Assembly: GCA_947650285.1 (NCBI GenBank)
Contig: CANTFL010001182.1
Location: 1 to 64,000, forward strand
Source of the DNA: Hyaloperonospora brassicae
Taxonomy: Eukaryota > Oomycota > Peronosporomycetes > Peronosporales > Peronosporaceae
Direction of reading: 5' to 3'
DNA: 64,000 nucleotides
The translations under genes and the position numbers were made by a program. Shown one piece after another: positions 1-11,023 of the stretch. Each line of letters begins with the position of its first letter. The stretch's first letter is position 1. The notes under the pieces were generated by a model that searched no databases, was not told where the DNA came from, and was given only the letters and a program-made list of their open reading frames with translations.

Positions 1-19
1 TGAGATCGACTTCACCAAA
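1..19 (+). repeat. 3' terminus of a long F-family LTR
   Basis: The first 17 bases, TGAGATCGACTTCACCA, match the end of the two complete long LTRs at 24284-26046 and 39303-41080, which finish with the same run followed by CA. Only the tail lies in the window. The next sequence does not resemble the interior of element F, so this is probably the outer edge of a solo LTR or a 3' LTR. Confidence 0.6.
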
Positions 20-320
20 GGAGCGTGTGGCTGCGGAAAGGGTCAGCATGCTGCTGCGGTGTCGGTTTCGCTCGCGTCCGAGGACCGTTAAACCAAGCTG
101 GTACGCGTCGCGTCGTTGCTTGTGCAGGTCCGCAAGCTCGAGCTCGCCGCCGTAAAGTCGCTCTGCGAAGTCCGCGCCATTCATCAATCTATACAACTCG
201 CTTTCGGCAGCGCCGCGCATGCGCTCGTCTTTGTCCATGCGAACTTGTGACGCTTCCATCTTGTGCAGGCGCATGTTCATTTCGGTTAGGATCTCGAGAT
301 CCTTTGCCAGTACGTACATC
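1..320 (-). CDS. Truncated coiled-coil protein, runs off the left edge
   Basis: Reading the minus strand from the ATG at 320-318 gives 106 codons without a stop up to the window edge. The product is rich in Glu, Lys, Arg, Met and Leu with heptad-like spacing (for example LAKDLEILTEMNMRLHKMEA near the start), which suggests a coiled coil over about residues 1-85. The frame is open upstream to a TAG near 470, so the true start is uncertain. The last codons fall inside the LTR tail at 1-19, so the reading frame is probably cut by that LTR. The plus strand is also open here, but its Arg/Cys-rich composition looks like a shadow. I do not recognise the family. Confidence 0.45.
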
Positions 321-951
321 TCCGATCTCCTCGCGTGAGCGGTAGGAGAGACGAGCGCAGAAGACGCGGCCGCGGGCCTTTGGTGGCCGGTGCAGGTGGC
401 GCCTATGCCGCGCTGGTGTCGTCGTTTGATTAAGTGTTTGGGATCATAACCTGTTTGCTCGCGATATCGCTAGATGAATGAATGTAGTACAGAGCATTGT
501 GGTAAAAGAATTCTTTCGTTTATCTTGTTCATATCTCTATCTAATTTTCTCGTGCGGCTTTTTCTGTCCACTCGATTAGCAATTGTTGCTTATTATATCG
601 GACAATGTATTCAACTTACGAACACAAAGTCGTCGGCCGCAGTCTGCATGCCCGTCTGGCAAGCTTGATACGCGCTCGTACTTACAGCGACACTCATTTT
701 CAATATCAAACAGCCGGAAGAAAGAATAATAATATATTTACATTTATTGAAGACTGCGATGTGGCGCAGCATCTTGATCTGCTGATGACGCAACATTTTT
801 GATTGCGCCTATTTTATCCCTCATTTTCATTTGTCATCGCCTTGCTCGTGTTCACACTGCTGTCTTCTAAATTTGATAGTATTAAATATGTGTTACTCAC
901 GGATTATTTCAAAGCTTTGGCGGCACTAAATGATGTGGAAAATTAAAGAAC
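321..951. other. Non-coding or unrecognised stretch
   Basis: GC-rich up to about 430, then AT-rich. Short ORFs of 61-65 codons on both strands overlap each other and show no recognisable motif. No RNA gene or repeat was seen. Confidence 0.5.
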
Positions 952-956
952 CTTGC

Positions 957-1396
957 TAAAATGGGGTGCCACACCGTGTGTGGCTTACACAAGGGACGGG
1001 GTCCCATTAAAATGAAAGTAGAACACCATATTAGTTGTTGGGGGCTGACGTGTGTTAGCCACCGAAATACGTGATCTTTTGGGAATGTTAATTAAAACGT
1101 TAGAGTCCAAATTAAGTACGTTCTTCTTTCGATAAAAGAAGAAATAGAGTTCAGTTCTCCTTTTGGTCTCTTAAAGACACGTGTTTTTGAGATCGTTAAG
1201 AGCCTAGCGTATGCCTTGTAAAGGCAGCTACTCTTAGAGCACTTCGTGCTGTAATATTCGAAATCGTTTGACCCCTGGAACAGGGACCGTAAGCTCTCTC
1301 CGCTTGTTGAATATATGAGCCGGGTTCTCTGAACTAAAGTTGCTCGTAGAGCGTGAAGTCTTCCTCTGACCTATGTAATTGCGTAGTTCCTCTACA
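957..1396 (+). repeat. Element A 5' LTR
   Basis: About 440 bp, matching 8000-8437 along its whole length. The expected TGTAAC tip is decayed to TAAAAT here. It ends CTACA, followed by CT and the primer-binding site. The start was fixed by the CTTGC target duplication just upstream. Confidence 0.88.
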
Positions 1397-1398
1397 CT

Positions 1399-1413
1399 TG
1401 GTAGCACTCGTAG
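1399..1413 (+). promoter_or_regulatory. Primer-binding site of element A
   Basis: TGGTAGCACTCGTAG follows the 5' LTR after two bases. TGG pairs with the CCA tail of a tRNA. The same site, TGGTAGCACTTGTAG, is at 28931 in element D, and TGGTAGCACTTTGTAG is at 14188 in element C. Confidence 0.75.
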
Positions 1414-1440
1414 TTAATCTACGCCTGAGTCTCTACGATG

Positions 1441-2495
1441 GATTTTCTGTAAGATTGTAATAATTCAAACCCCTCTCTGTGGTCCAAAAGGTCGCGCTAG
1501 ATGAGCTGTCCGCGGCCGTGGGACCAGATTATGCGGAGTTTTATTTGCGCAAGGTCCCTATGTGCTAAATGCACGTGTCGAAACATTCATTTAGTATGAG
1601 ATGGCTCTTGTAAAACAAGATAAATGTTAAGAGTATCAATATCGGCTATGCCAACAAGATTTGTGGCAATTCCAGACGAAGAGGCTAAGCCTCGTACCCT
1701 TAGGGGGACGTTTAACATTACTCCGGGAAGAAATAAGAAAATTTTAATCTCTTCACCGTGAGATCGGGATGGCCATGAGATCTGGCATGATTCCACTTGA
1801 GTATCAGCGAGTCTCGCTGTCCACCTTCAATCCCAATAAGAGAGCTAGAGAGTGGGCCCTTACGTGTGGCACGTCTGTCGACTTGGCGTTTCCCACATGA
1901 GATTCGCTTAAGCTAGACCAGTTGCAAGTTTTATCGCCGCATAACTAGGCTTATCGCTTGCTCTCACGCTTCTTAGCTACCCGTCAGTGTAAGAATGAAT
2001 TAATGGACTATGTGTAAGCGTTGAGAACTCTGATGGCTGCATTGAATTCCGACCCTCTCCCTGGGGCAGTATATGTGACTGTCTTCATGGAAGGGCTTCG
2101 CACTTGCGTGCCCATAACCGAAGTCTTTCGGGTTCATCCTTCTACTTATGAAGAGGCTTTGAGCATCGATCTAAATACTAAGCACAACTTTACGTCGGAC
2201 AGAATTGCTTCGAATATGTAGAACCCTAGCTTTGCGAGGTAAACCTCGGCAAAACCTTCGGCTTAATGTAATCATCAACCGATAAATCTCAGCCATGCTG
2301 AAGATGAAGGTGTAGCTGAGCTTTAGGTTACGAAGCAACAACGGAAAGTGAGATGCTGTTACGTTTGAGGAAGCACTAAAAACCTGCTTCCCATATGTCC
2401 TTTGCGCAAGCAGCACCAGGATCCTATGTGCCGAAAGCCCGGCCCCAACCAGAAGTCTGGTATGGCGCGGGGAAACGTCGACATTCAGTAGGCGC
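1441..2495 (+). pseudogene. gag: Element A gag remnant
   Basis: The capsid region is recognisable by comparison with element D. The segment 2021-2221 encodes MRTLMAALNSDPLPG and FMEGLRT, matching the capsid of D. A degenerate nucleocapsid region near 2290-2490 keeps scattered parts of the CCHC knuckle. Many stops and frameshifts break the frame. The product would have formed the virus-like particle shell; this copy cannot. Confidence 0.8.
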
Positions 2496-2579
2496 GGGGT
2501 GCCCCACTGGGGTATAACTAAGTTATGTTACTTCTCTACGAGGTATAGAAAGAGGGCTTAGCCCCAAAGAGCTCTGCGC

Positions 2580-3170
2580 CTGTCAGCGCAAAGCGTGGAT
2601 ACAAGCATGGCTTGTTAGTCACTGAAGCGACGGTGAATGGCAAAAAAAATCATTAGAAAATTATAAATGATTCAGAAGCATCATGCAAACATGATTGACT
2701 TCGTTCCCTTAAAAGAAATCGGTGGTACGCTGAAGCGGCTTAAAGCGCATAAGGTATACTCAATTACCGCTCGTTTGGCGACGGGTAGTCGCGTCACGGT
2801 ACTTATAGCTCCAATGAATATATGTGTAAAGTTTTTAACCATGACAGCATTAAACGCTGACTTGTTTCCTCCATTTGGACTCAAGAAATTGTCTCATTCT
2901 AGGTATGGCCTAGCTTGAACGCCATGAGCCATGTATTGATTATTGGTCGAATACCTGATCGCAACGCTCACTTTTTCTAGTGATGTTATGGAAAATCGTA
3001 AAACCACCTTCGCTGAACAGCAAAAGCTGTATTGGCGCGAGCCATTGACAGAGGATTGCGACGTGCTGGACATTAGTATGCTCGAATTAATGGAATTCAA
3101 TGTCGTTGACACGAATCTTAAGCGGAGTCCTTTCAATGTATGTGATGAGATTGGTACTCCGTAGAGTGAT
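2580..3170 (+). pseudogene. Element A protease remnant
   Basis: The segment 2667-2918 retains [11 protein letters not shown], the flap-side sequence found in the protease of elements C and D. The catalytic Asp-Ser-Gly-Ala motif is not recognisable; the corresponding bases just upstream are altered. The segment 2943-3164 continues into the linker seen in D (YWREPLTED). Confidence 0.75.
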
Positions 3171-3994
3171 ACTCATTGTAATAACAAGTCATTGCATGCT
3201 ACGAGCAGTGTTAGCCTAATGCCTAGTTATCAAATATTGAATTTCTCTGATATTTGTGGGGTGACACGCAAAATTTACTGAGTGAGGGCGGCCGCGATGG
3301 CACCTCACTAATTGTCAGTGGTAATATTGTTGGCTAAAAGCCGAAATAATTAGGGCTAGGCCCAGATAATGCACGTGAAGTGGTACGTGTAAATCCACTG
3401 GGTGAAGTGTTCGAGTTACGTACCTCTTCACCACATTACGTTTAACCAATCATCGTATATAGCGTGCTAAGATAATTAGCAACCACAGGGGCAATATTGT
3501 ATTGGCTTATAAGAGGCATAAACGTTCATACGGGTGAAATCCCGGCGTCCGAATACAACGTTGTGCGCTTAACGTCTAGGAAGTCTCGAAGTGATAATAG
3601 TAATATTACACAATATACACTTGTCCATGGAGTAACTGGCCATATTGATGGCAACATCAGTCTTGAGACCCTTCTATCATTAAATACTCTCTTTTACCTA
3701 GACGTAATGTCTGATGGCAGATTAAGCCAAGCATCACAGGTAGGAGATTTATCCGAGTTAGTGGTCATTTGGCCTAATATTGAGTTGAACTCATCCTCGT
3801 TGTTGAACGAGTCTGTACTTAAGGACACAAGCTTGGCACTGGATATCCGTAGTGGATCTTTGATCCTTGAGAAATCTCTTTATCCGTTATCCTTTGTTAA
3901 AAGAGTTTTAGGACGTGGTGTGTCACAACCCACCGTTCGCCTTACCTCCCGACACAGGTGTACGTCTTTAATTGACTTGGTTCCTGGAACTTAA
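3171..3994 (+). pseudogene. Element A protease-RT linker remnant
   Basis: Colinear with about 30700-31500 in element D. The 165-codon frame 3497-3994 matches the D linker, including LSELVVIWPNIELNSSS against [17 protein letters not shown]. It has no recognised domain and belongs to the gag-pol polyprotein. Confidence 0.7.
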
Positions 3995-5518
3995 TACTGT
4001 GTAACTCGGCAAGGGCCTATTCCGAAAGAACAGTGTGACTTCATTGACGACTTCTTTCGTGCAAAGCACGGGGCGGGCAAGGTACGTAAGAGCAAATCTC
4101 CCCATTCCACACTGACCTTCTGTATCAAAAAGCCCAATGGGAAGTGGCACATTGTTCATGCCTACGATAAGCTTTATTCGGCCACCATCTCGGCTCAGAC
4201 ACCAATTCCGATGAAGGATGTTCTTCAGAACAATATGGTGGGATGTACAATGTACAATGCGCTCGACCTAGGCGATGGTTATTACCAGCTGCTTATGCGA
4301 GAGAGCGATATTCCGCTGAAAGCGGTCAGTACTCCGAGCGGTATGCTCTGGGAGTGTCTTGTTATGCCGCAAAGGTAATCAAATGCCCCGGCTACATTCA
4401 ACCGTCTTGTGACACAATTGTTCAGACCTCACAGAGGTTATGCACAGACGTACTTTGATGATATCTTTGTCCATAGTCGTGCTACAAACGGTCGGTCGGA
4501 TGTGGACAATCACATTGATCATTTACGAGCGGTGCTCGAATGCATGCGCACGAATAAGTTGTACGCCAACGCGTCTAAGTGCATCTTTAATGCAACAGAG
4601 ATTCCATTTTTAGAGTGCTTTATTGGTAAGCGAGGACTTAGAGCGGATGCCGCTAAGAAAAAAGCCAAACTTGATCAGCCGGTTCCAAAGAACCAAAAGG
4701 ACTTACGTAAGTGGCTTGGACTTGTCAATTACTTACACAAGTACAGTGCGAATTATGCAGATATGGATCGACCATTATCCAATCTCCTTAAAAAGGATAT
4801 GGAATGGTGCTGGACTAGCACCGAGCATGACGCTTTTCAAGCAGTAAAGGAGAGTCTCCTTCATGCGCCAATCTTGGCTTTACCTGGTCAATATTTTGAT
4901 GTCCTCTGTGACGCATCTGACTTTGCCATAGTTATCGCTCAGTTACAGACAGATTTTGATGGAAGGGAACGCGTCATCTCGTTTGAGTCCCGACATCTGA
5001 AGGCTACAAAAAAGAATTATCATGTTCATTACAAAGAGCTACTTGCAATGAAGTATGCTCTCGTCAAACTCAGAGTTCATCTTCTTGGCTCTAAGCCGTT
5101 TGTGATCTATACAGATCATGCGTCATTACGCACTGCGACCCAGTCACCTCACCTCTCCCAGAGTATGGCTCGTTGGTTTTCTTTCTTTGCTGAGTACAGC
5201 TTCGAGGTAAAGTATAAGCCGGGCATGCAGAATGCTTTGGATGATGCGTTGTCACGCAGGCCTGACTATGAGCTTGCTCATGTTACGACTCTGTCGTCGT
5301 CGGTCACTGACCTAATCCGTACGGCATATGTCAAGGATGAGCTCTGTGTAGCTCTGCAACGTGCTCTAGGGAGAGAGGAGTTTAAGGACTCGGACATAGA
5401 TTTGTCGGCACGATTACGGGCAAGGCTGCATCGATATTCGATCGATCAAGGCCTGTTGTGCTATAGCACGGGTGTTGAGGATACCCCTCACATCGTTGTC
5501 TCATATGATAAGGAGTGA
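3995..5518 (+). pseudogene. pol: Element A reverse transcriptase - RNase H
   Basis: RT begins in decayed sequence (3995-4375), meets an in-frame TAA at 4376-4378, then stays open for 369 codons from 4409. The catalytic loop is YFDD. The RNase H part keeps its acidic residues: Asp in LCDASDFAI, Glu in KELLAMKYAL, Asp in YTDHASLRT and Asp in DDALSRRPD. The tail 5400-5518 enters the integrase N-terminus. Bases 4328-4598 are identical to 31857-32127 in element D, including the TAA. This is by far the best preserved part of the element. Confidence 0.88.
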
Positions 5519-6697
5519 AGTATCGGACACTCAATGAGGCACATGACACTGCGGTTAGTCGTCATCTCGGTCGTGAAAAGACCTATGGCTTAGTTAGCTA
5601 ATGCTATTGGTGGCCCAAACTATACAAACGGGTGAGCACATATGTGCGTACGTGTGAAACGTGTCAACGGGTGAAACCCTCACCTCACGCGGCCGCACCG
5701 CGGGCTAGTTTGCCTGTGCCCAAGGGGTGTTATGAGTCCATCATCATGGACTTCTTGTTTGATTTGCCGAAGGATTCGTATGTGAATACGGGTATTGTGG
5801 TCTTTGTTAACCGTTTGAGCAATATGGCTTACTGAACGACGGTGCCGAACTCAATCGATGGTGAAGGTGTAGCTACGATGTTGATCGTTCAAGTGTTTAG
5901 ACAACACAGTTTGCCTTTGGCAATTTTTTTGAATAGATATTCTAGCTTCGTTGGGAAGTTTTAAAGGTCCAGATTTAAGGTGCTCGTTACACGAATAGAC
6001 ATGTCAAAGCTGATCATCCGCAGACCGATAGTCAAACCGAGTGCGTGAATCGCATTATCATTGACATATTCCGCAGTGGTTGCGTCAAAATGCCGAAACG
6101 GTTAGGCCGATGCTTTGGTTTGTTGAGGTTTCGTTGAACAACGCCGTGCATGCCCCCATCGGCTACACACTGTTATATGTAAATGGTCTGACACACCCTC
6201 GCGTTCTGTTAACGGTACCACTTCTTGGTTCAGGGGTTAATGGAGGAGGAGTTGTCGATCGGCTTGCTATTATCAGCCCTGCTACTGTTCAAAAACAGGT
6301 AAGCGCGTTTTTCGCAACGCAATTAAATGTCGTACGACATGTACGTGACGCACTGGCTGATAGTGAATACATACAAAAGGAACAAGCAGATGCCAAATTC
6401 ACAGATTGTATTGAACGTTTTGAGGTCGGAGACCAAGTTCTACTCAATTTTAGAACCTTCTTAGCGAATGTTGTATCCGCTGTACTCAAGACAAAGTTGC
6501 GTCCGCACTTTATCGGACCATTCACGTTCGTTGCTAATGAGGGACTTGCGTATACGCTCAACATTTCGCGCAAGCGGCCTACATACCTTCTGTTCTACGT
6601 TGGCTTGCTTAAGCCGTATCGGTATCCGTCCCACGTGAACTTGGAGGCGCTTGCGCCGCGTAACTTGGCCTTGCTATCGGCTGCTAAATCTAAATAG
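5519..6697 (+). pseudogene. pol: Element A integrase remnant
   Basis: The zinc-binding CX2C survives as CETCQR at about 5656, and the first catalytic Asp lies in IIMDFLFDLPKD (about 5745). The central core (5836-6080) is scrambled, so the second Asp and the Glu cannot be placed with certainty. The frame 6080-6697 holds the end of the core (LNNAVHAP) and the C-terminal GPF module (LRPHFIGPFTF, then YVGLLKPY). Confidence 0.82.
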
Positions 6698-6719
6698 GAG
6701 TGTCAAGCTGGTCCTCCAT

Positions 6720-7897
6720 CCGGTTTTGGCCCAGCTCTACCGTCTGAAGACGAGCTTACGTTTCGTCAAGTGCACTCTGGGTCTTACACCTAAGGTCTCG
6801 CGGAGACAGCTTACTTCGTGACGCAGCTTCTCAATCTCTCCCTTCGGTTTATTGACCACCACCGACGCTGATCGATGAGAAAGGGAACAGACACTTCCAC
6901 GTGGAGAGACTCCTAAAAAGACGTCGTCGTCAGGGTCTAAAACATTATCTGGTGTTGTGGCGAAGGTCCCCGGAGTTGAAAATGTATTCGAAGTTGAGGT
7001 ATCCCTTCGGCAGGATTACCCATATGCCATAGCTGTTTCTGAAGATTTCGACATGGGTCATTCTGAGACAGAAAGCGCTTGGCACCTATAGTGGTCAAAG
7101 CAGGTGGTCTATTTATCATCGCTTAAAACACTCACAACTGCCGGCAGAGCCGAAGCATAGCGGGTGCGAGTTTGCAATTGGCCTCTGGCCTTAAGCTTGG
7201 CGTAGTCATACCAAAGCTTCCGATCTAGACTAACGTCCGCCACATCGGAACTTAATCTTAAAGCTACCACTCTGCTGAGGTGTATTTTCAATACACATAG
7301 CGAACAAACGCACTATCTTCTTCCTCGTGTCATTCGCTTGCGAAAAGGAGGATAAGTATACACTTGATCGGTTGAACCAGTGCAATCCGTGCTTTCATGT
7401 CAAGTCTCGCCTTGTATTGAGTTTGATAAGTCAAATATGGCTGCAGGTACTTCTCGCGAAGTGCCTGTTGACTCGCAACCCGTTCTGGAAAATTTGGGTC
7501 CAGTGCCAATGGCCCACGTTGCCAAACGGCCTGCCGTTTGGCGTATACGGTTTTACAATAAATGAAGTGAACACATATCCTCGGCGACTTTTACGGGTTG
7601 CAGCAAGCTGCGAATTGCGCCGAGCGCTCTCTGCTAGTTGTAACTACAGTCGCCCATCGAGCGGGATAGTGATGATGACATCGCTCATACTGGGTGTTTG
7701 ATGCTGCGCCGGGCGCGCGTTAAGTTTGCCACGTTCGTCTAAGGGGTTTGATGCTGTAAGATGCTTTGCCTGAAGAAAAAATGGGTTGGACAGTTTCCCT
7801 TCTTGGTGGCGGGCATTGGTAAATTTACCATAGTCCACCTCCCACTCGAGGTCGAGATAAGACTAAAGAGTCCGAGACTCATGGGGTGGCGATGCCA
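6720..7897 (-). pseudogene. Element A opposite-strand ORF remnant
   Basis: On the minus strand an ATG at 7897-7895 starts MASPPHESRTL, matching the start of the equivalent frame in element D (MASPPNESRTI). Homology continues through 7291-7109 (LDRKLWYDYAKLKARGQLQTRTRYA against LERKLRFEYAKLKARGQLRTRTRYA in D, partial quote). A coiled-coil run EIEKLRHEVSCLRETLG lies at about 6780-6835, antisense to the integrase-chromodomain linker. Many stops break it. Function is unknown. Confidence 0.6.
6857..7080 (+). pseudogene. Element A chromodomain remnant
   Basis: Downstream of integrase the sequence can be read as HVERLLKRRRRQG, then YLVLWRR, which aligns with the chromodomain of element D (FHVEKILQLRRWRG, YLVKWRGYP). 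Stops and frame changes interrupt it. A chromodomain here marks a chromovirus, whose integrase is targeted to chromatin. Confidence 0.6.
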
Positions 7898-7999
7898 TGG
7901 TGTGAGGTTTAAACAACCGTGAGGTCAAGCACTTACACCGTCATCTTCGATGAATAATTTTATATTACGGTTCGAGGTAGCGTCAGTCTGAATGGGGGG

Positions 8000-8437
8000 T
8001 GTAACCAGGTGCCACATCGTGTGTGGTTTACACAAGGGACGGGGTCCAATTAAAATGAAAGTAGAACACCATATTAGTTGTTGGGGGCTGACGTGTGTCA
8101 GCCACCGAAATACGTGATCTTTTGGGAATGTTAATTAAAACGTTAGAGTCCAAATTAAGTACGTTCTTCTTTCGATAAAAGAAGAAATGGAGTTCAGTTC
8201 TCCTTTTGGTCTCTTAAAGACACGTGTTTTTGAGATCGTTAAGAGCCTAGCGTACGCCTTGTTAAGGCAGCTACTCTTAGAGCACTTCGTGCTGTGATTT
8301 TCGAAATCGTTTGGTCCCCTGGAACAGGGACCGTAAGCTCTGCGCTTGTTGACTCTCCGAGCCGGGTTCTTTAACCAAAGTTGCTCGTAGAGTGTTTAGT
8401 CTTTATCTAACTAAAGTAGCTTTGTAATTCCGCTATA
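8000..8437 (+). repeat. Element A 3' LTR with polypurine tract
   Basis: Starts TGTAACCAGGTGCC directly after a purine tract (AATGGGGGG at 7991-7999, the plus-strand primer) and ends at CTATA, followed by the CTTGC target duplication at 8438-8442. Matches the 5' LTR apart from scattered substitutions and small indels. Confidence 0.9.
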
Positions 8438-8442
8438 CTTGC

Positions 8443-9871
8443 GACATAAGACAATCTTTCTTATTCGGATTGTATGTATAAATTGTGGTAAAAAGAGACT
8501 TAGAGTGCCAATAGAGTTGTTGGTATGAGCAGAACTCAGTCTTGGACTGCACTATTATGCTACGGGTACCTTTGGACGATGCTGATGGTCCACTGACCGA
8601 GAAAAACTTGAAAATGACCGACATGACAAGGTCGAAAGCGTGTCGGCTACAGGCTCATTGTTATCGTCGGTGAGGCACTGGGGGCCCGTAAACTATCAAG
8701 AGTCAATCAGTGTAAGCGATAAATGGGAGCTTAATGCAGCAGGAATAATCCGTTCAACTTATCGAAGTCTAGCTACAAAGAGCCTGGGTCCTTGAAGTCT
8801 TATTGTGCGATAAACACAAATTACGAATGAATGATAAAACGAAGGGCGGAGGCTCATGTTGAGTTCGCACACTTAACCAATTTTGCGATGACATGCACCC
8901 AACGCTGCATACTAAATGACTATAGTGTACGGTGCATTAGGATACGGCTGTGTTTGCCAAAACGTTACGAAGTCCTTGTAGTCTAGACGACAAACCCACA
9001 AAGCTAGAGACCACTGCTCTTGCATGGTGTTTACTATCAGCCTCTCTATTTCGGTCATTCTTTACCCCTTTTATGAATGACCAGAGCCGGCCGCTCAAAT
9101 TGACGACAGCAGCCAAAGTATCGCGCCACAGAGACAGAAGGGCAAAAGCAGGAAAGTAGCTGCTGCGACACTACGTCCGTACGCGCATTACACATCACAC
9201 AAGAGCGATGACAGCATTATTATGACAGCTTTTGCTGCTATAGCTTACCTCCATAGCCCTATCTGTGGTGATGGACAGCAAAGCATGCTGCAGTCCATGA
9301 GCGTAACAATTGCTAGGCATGAGGTGACCACGGCTGACAACGATGCAATTGTCGTGTCGAAATCGCCAAACAGGCCAAAGAAGCTCACACCGCGGCCAAC
9401 ACTCGCCCGTACGGACACATATTGCTGAAGAATGATTGCCTGCGTCAATAACGAAGCATTTAAAAGCAACGTTGTACAAGCTTGATGTTTCTTGATCAAG
9501 GCGAGCCCAATTTCTGAATCACCCAATTAATGATCAGCGTGGTGATCATGCATTACAGTTCTAAAACATTTCTTACAACGCCACGTGAAGCGATTGAAAG
9601 AATTAACGTGGCTGTGACACACTTTTTTAAGCGCAAACTTCCTTCTATCGCTGTGTCAGCTACGACTCCGGATCACAATGCAGCGGCCGTCCTGCTACAG
9701 TCTTTTCAAATGAAAGATATATTAAATGTTTTATTGCCAAGTGGGGGTTACATAGGTCCTTAGTTCACACGACGCCCATGCTACTCTAAGCCTACCATGT
9801 TCATAGCGACGAAACAAGTCTGACGGATACATTTACTCACTATCACTACCATCTTTTCAGGTCGAACAGCT
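8443..9871. other. Unassigned sequence between element A and the effector
   Basis: Short overlapping ORFs on both strands, none with a recognised motif. The 77-codon frame at 9530-9763 (plus) is the cleanest but has no diagnostic feature. No repeat longer than about 20 bp shared with the rest of the window was noticed. Confidence 0.4.
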
Positions 9872-10873
9872 CTACTCCTCGTTCTTCGCCGTCTTCGCCA
9901 TCTGCGCCAGCTGTGCTTGTTCTTCCTTCAATCTTTTGCTTCCCGCTTGTATACCTTCTCCGTAGACAACAAGCGGCGAACGGGTAACACGAGCAAAATA
10001 CGCAATTTTCTCCATAAATTCATCTCTCTCCGCATCCGGTACATTCCAGCCTTGAAACAAGAGGTCTTCTGCTGCCTTGTTATCCAGAGCAAACAGTTTG
10101 GCGTCTTTTTGACAAACCTTAACGTATTTGTACCACTCAACTACAAGGGACTGAGCTGAAACGGGCAACTTACCGGATTTCAAATCTAGAAGCTCAAACA
10201 CTTCTTTAGGGGACAGCTTTAGCTCGGTCCACACTTTCGACATGTCGGTTCTAAAGGCAAAACTTTGTAAGACTTGCACTCGGAGGAGTCGTACTGCATG
10301 ATCTTTGAACCCCTTCATCCCATGAAGCGAGACAAGCAGGTTCGCCACGTCCTGCTGAGATTTCATCGATAGCAAGACTTTGATCACCTCTTCGTCGTAC
10401 ACGTACGAATCACTTGAATGCATTCGAGCGTTTTGGATCACCAACTGCGCGAAATCGTTGACGTCCATGGTTCCTTTACTCGTCGCGAGATCCCAAAAGC
10501 TCTTGGTCCGGGCCAGAGTCTCTGCATCCCAGCCCAATTGTTTCAGTTTGAGATCAAGCGCATGAATAAAATTCACGATTGGCGCTAGTGCCTTCTCCGC
10601 TATCGTCCACTCCATCCGCTCCTCGCGATTGATTTCTGTGCGGGAAGTCGCGTCGACCACTGTGTCCTTCAACCTTGATGGACTGTTAGCACTTGACACG
10701 GTCCTGGCGTTGTTCAATGGGGCCTGAGGAGGCGAAATGTCCTGGATGGGCTCGGCCTCGTCGATGCGTGTGACAGTCGCATTACGCGCAGGAGAACCTG
10801 CCAGTTTGCCGTCGGTTGGCAAGCTTGCAAGAAGGGTGCCGAAGGCCACTAGCAAAAGACAACGACTGCGCAT
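9872..10873 (-). CDS. Secreted RXLR-dEER-like effector with W-Y module
   Basis: The 333-residue product has a signal peptide (residues 1-22, MRSRCLLLVAFGTLLASLPTDG), a low-complexity linker, an RXLR-like but degenerate SRLK at 66-69 and a perfect dEER (REER, 83-86). A helical domain follows, with Trp at 215 (VWTELKLSPKEVFELL) and Tyr at 248/250 (EWYKYVK), the spacing of the W-Y fold of oomycete effectors. Family knowledge: such proteins are secreted by the pathogen, and many act inside plant cells to alter defence. The host target here is unknown. The frame extends 16 codons upstream, but the initiator-like element at 10898-10913 overlaps those codons, so the ATG at 10873 is preferred. This is the only intact gene-like ORF of this size outside transposons. 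Confidence 0.82.
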   Translation of the reverse strand: MRSRCLLLVAFGTLLASLPTDGKLAGSPARNATVTRIDEAEPIQDISPPQAPLNNARTVSSANSPSRLKDTVVDATSRTEINREERMEWTIAEKALAPIVNFIHALDLKLKQLGWDAETLARTKSFWDLATSKGTMDVNDFAQLVIQNARMHSSDSYVYDEEVIKVLLSMKSQQDVANLLVSLHGMKGFKDHAVRLLRVQVLQSFAFRTDMSKVWTELKLSPKEVFELLDLKSGKLPVSAQSLVVEWYKYVKVCQKDAKLFALDNKAAEDLLFQGWNVPDAERDEFMEKIAYFARVTRSPLVVYGEGIQAGSKRLKEEQAQLAQMAKTAKNEE

Positions 10874-10897
10874 ATTACTGTGTGGGTTGCTGACGGC

Positions 10898-10913
10898 AGA
10901 TTGCAGAGTGAGC
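10898..10913 (-). promoter_or_regulatory. Oomycete initiator-like core promoter
   Basis: On the minus strand GCTCACTCTGCAATCT matches the oomycete initiator consensus GCTCATTYYNCAWTTT at 14 of 16 positions. It lies about 25-40 bases upstream of the effector ATG, giving the short leader usual in oomycetes. Confidence 0.7.
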
Positions 10914-11023
10914 AACGTCAAAGTCGCTTTTTTCGATGACTGTGTATGTATCTTTCACTTGTGGCACTTACGATAAGAACTAGACCTGATTTTTTTGAGG
11001 TAGTCCTACAGACCTTGTCACAT

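Larger units (their letters stand above)
957..8437 (+). mobile_element. Element A: decayed Ty3/gypsy chromovirus with target duplication
   Basis: Two long direct repeats (957-1396 and 8000-8437) flank gag, protease, RT-RNase H, integrase and chromodomain remnants in plus orientation. The 5-bp sequence CTTGC occurs at 952-956 and again at 8438-8442, a perfect target-site duplication. The element is colinear with element D at 28391-36038 but more diverged and more broken, with stops and frameshifts throughout gag, protease and integrase. The two LTRs differ at many positions, so it is older than D. An opposite-strand frame lies between integrase and the 3' LTR. Confidence 0.92.

Noticed and set aside
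25..345. Plus-strand 106-codon ORF
   Set aside because: Cys/Arg-rich composition without motif; the minus strand over the same bases has coiled-coil composition.
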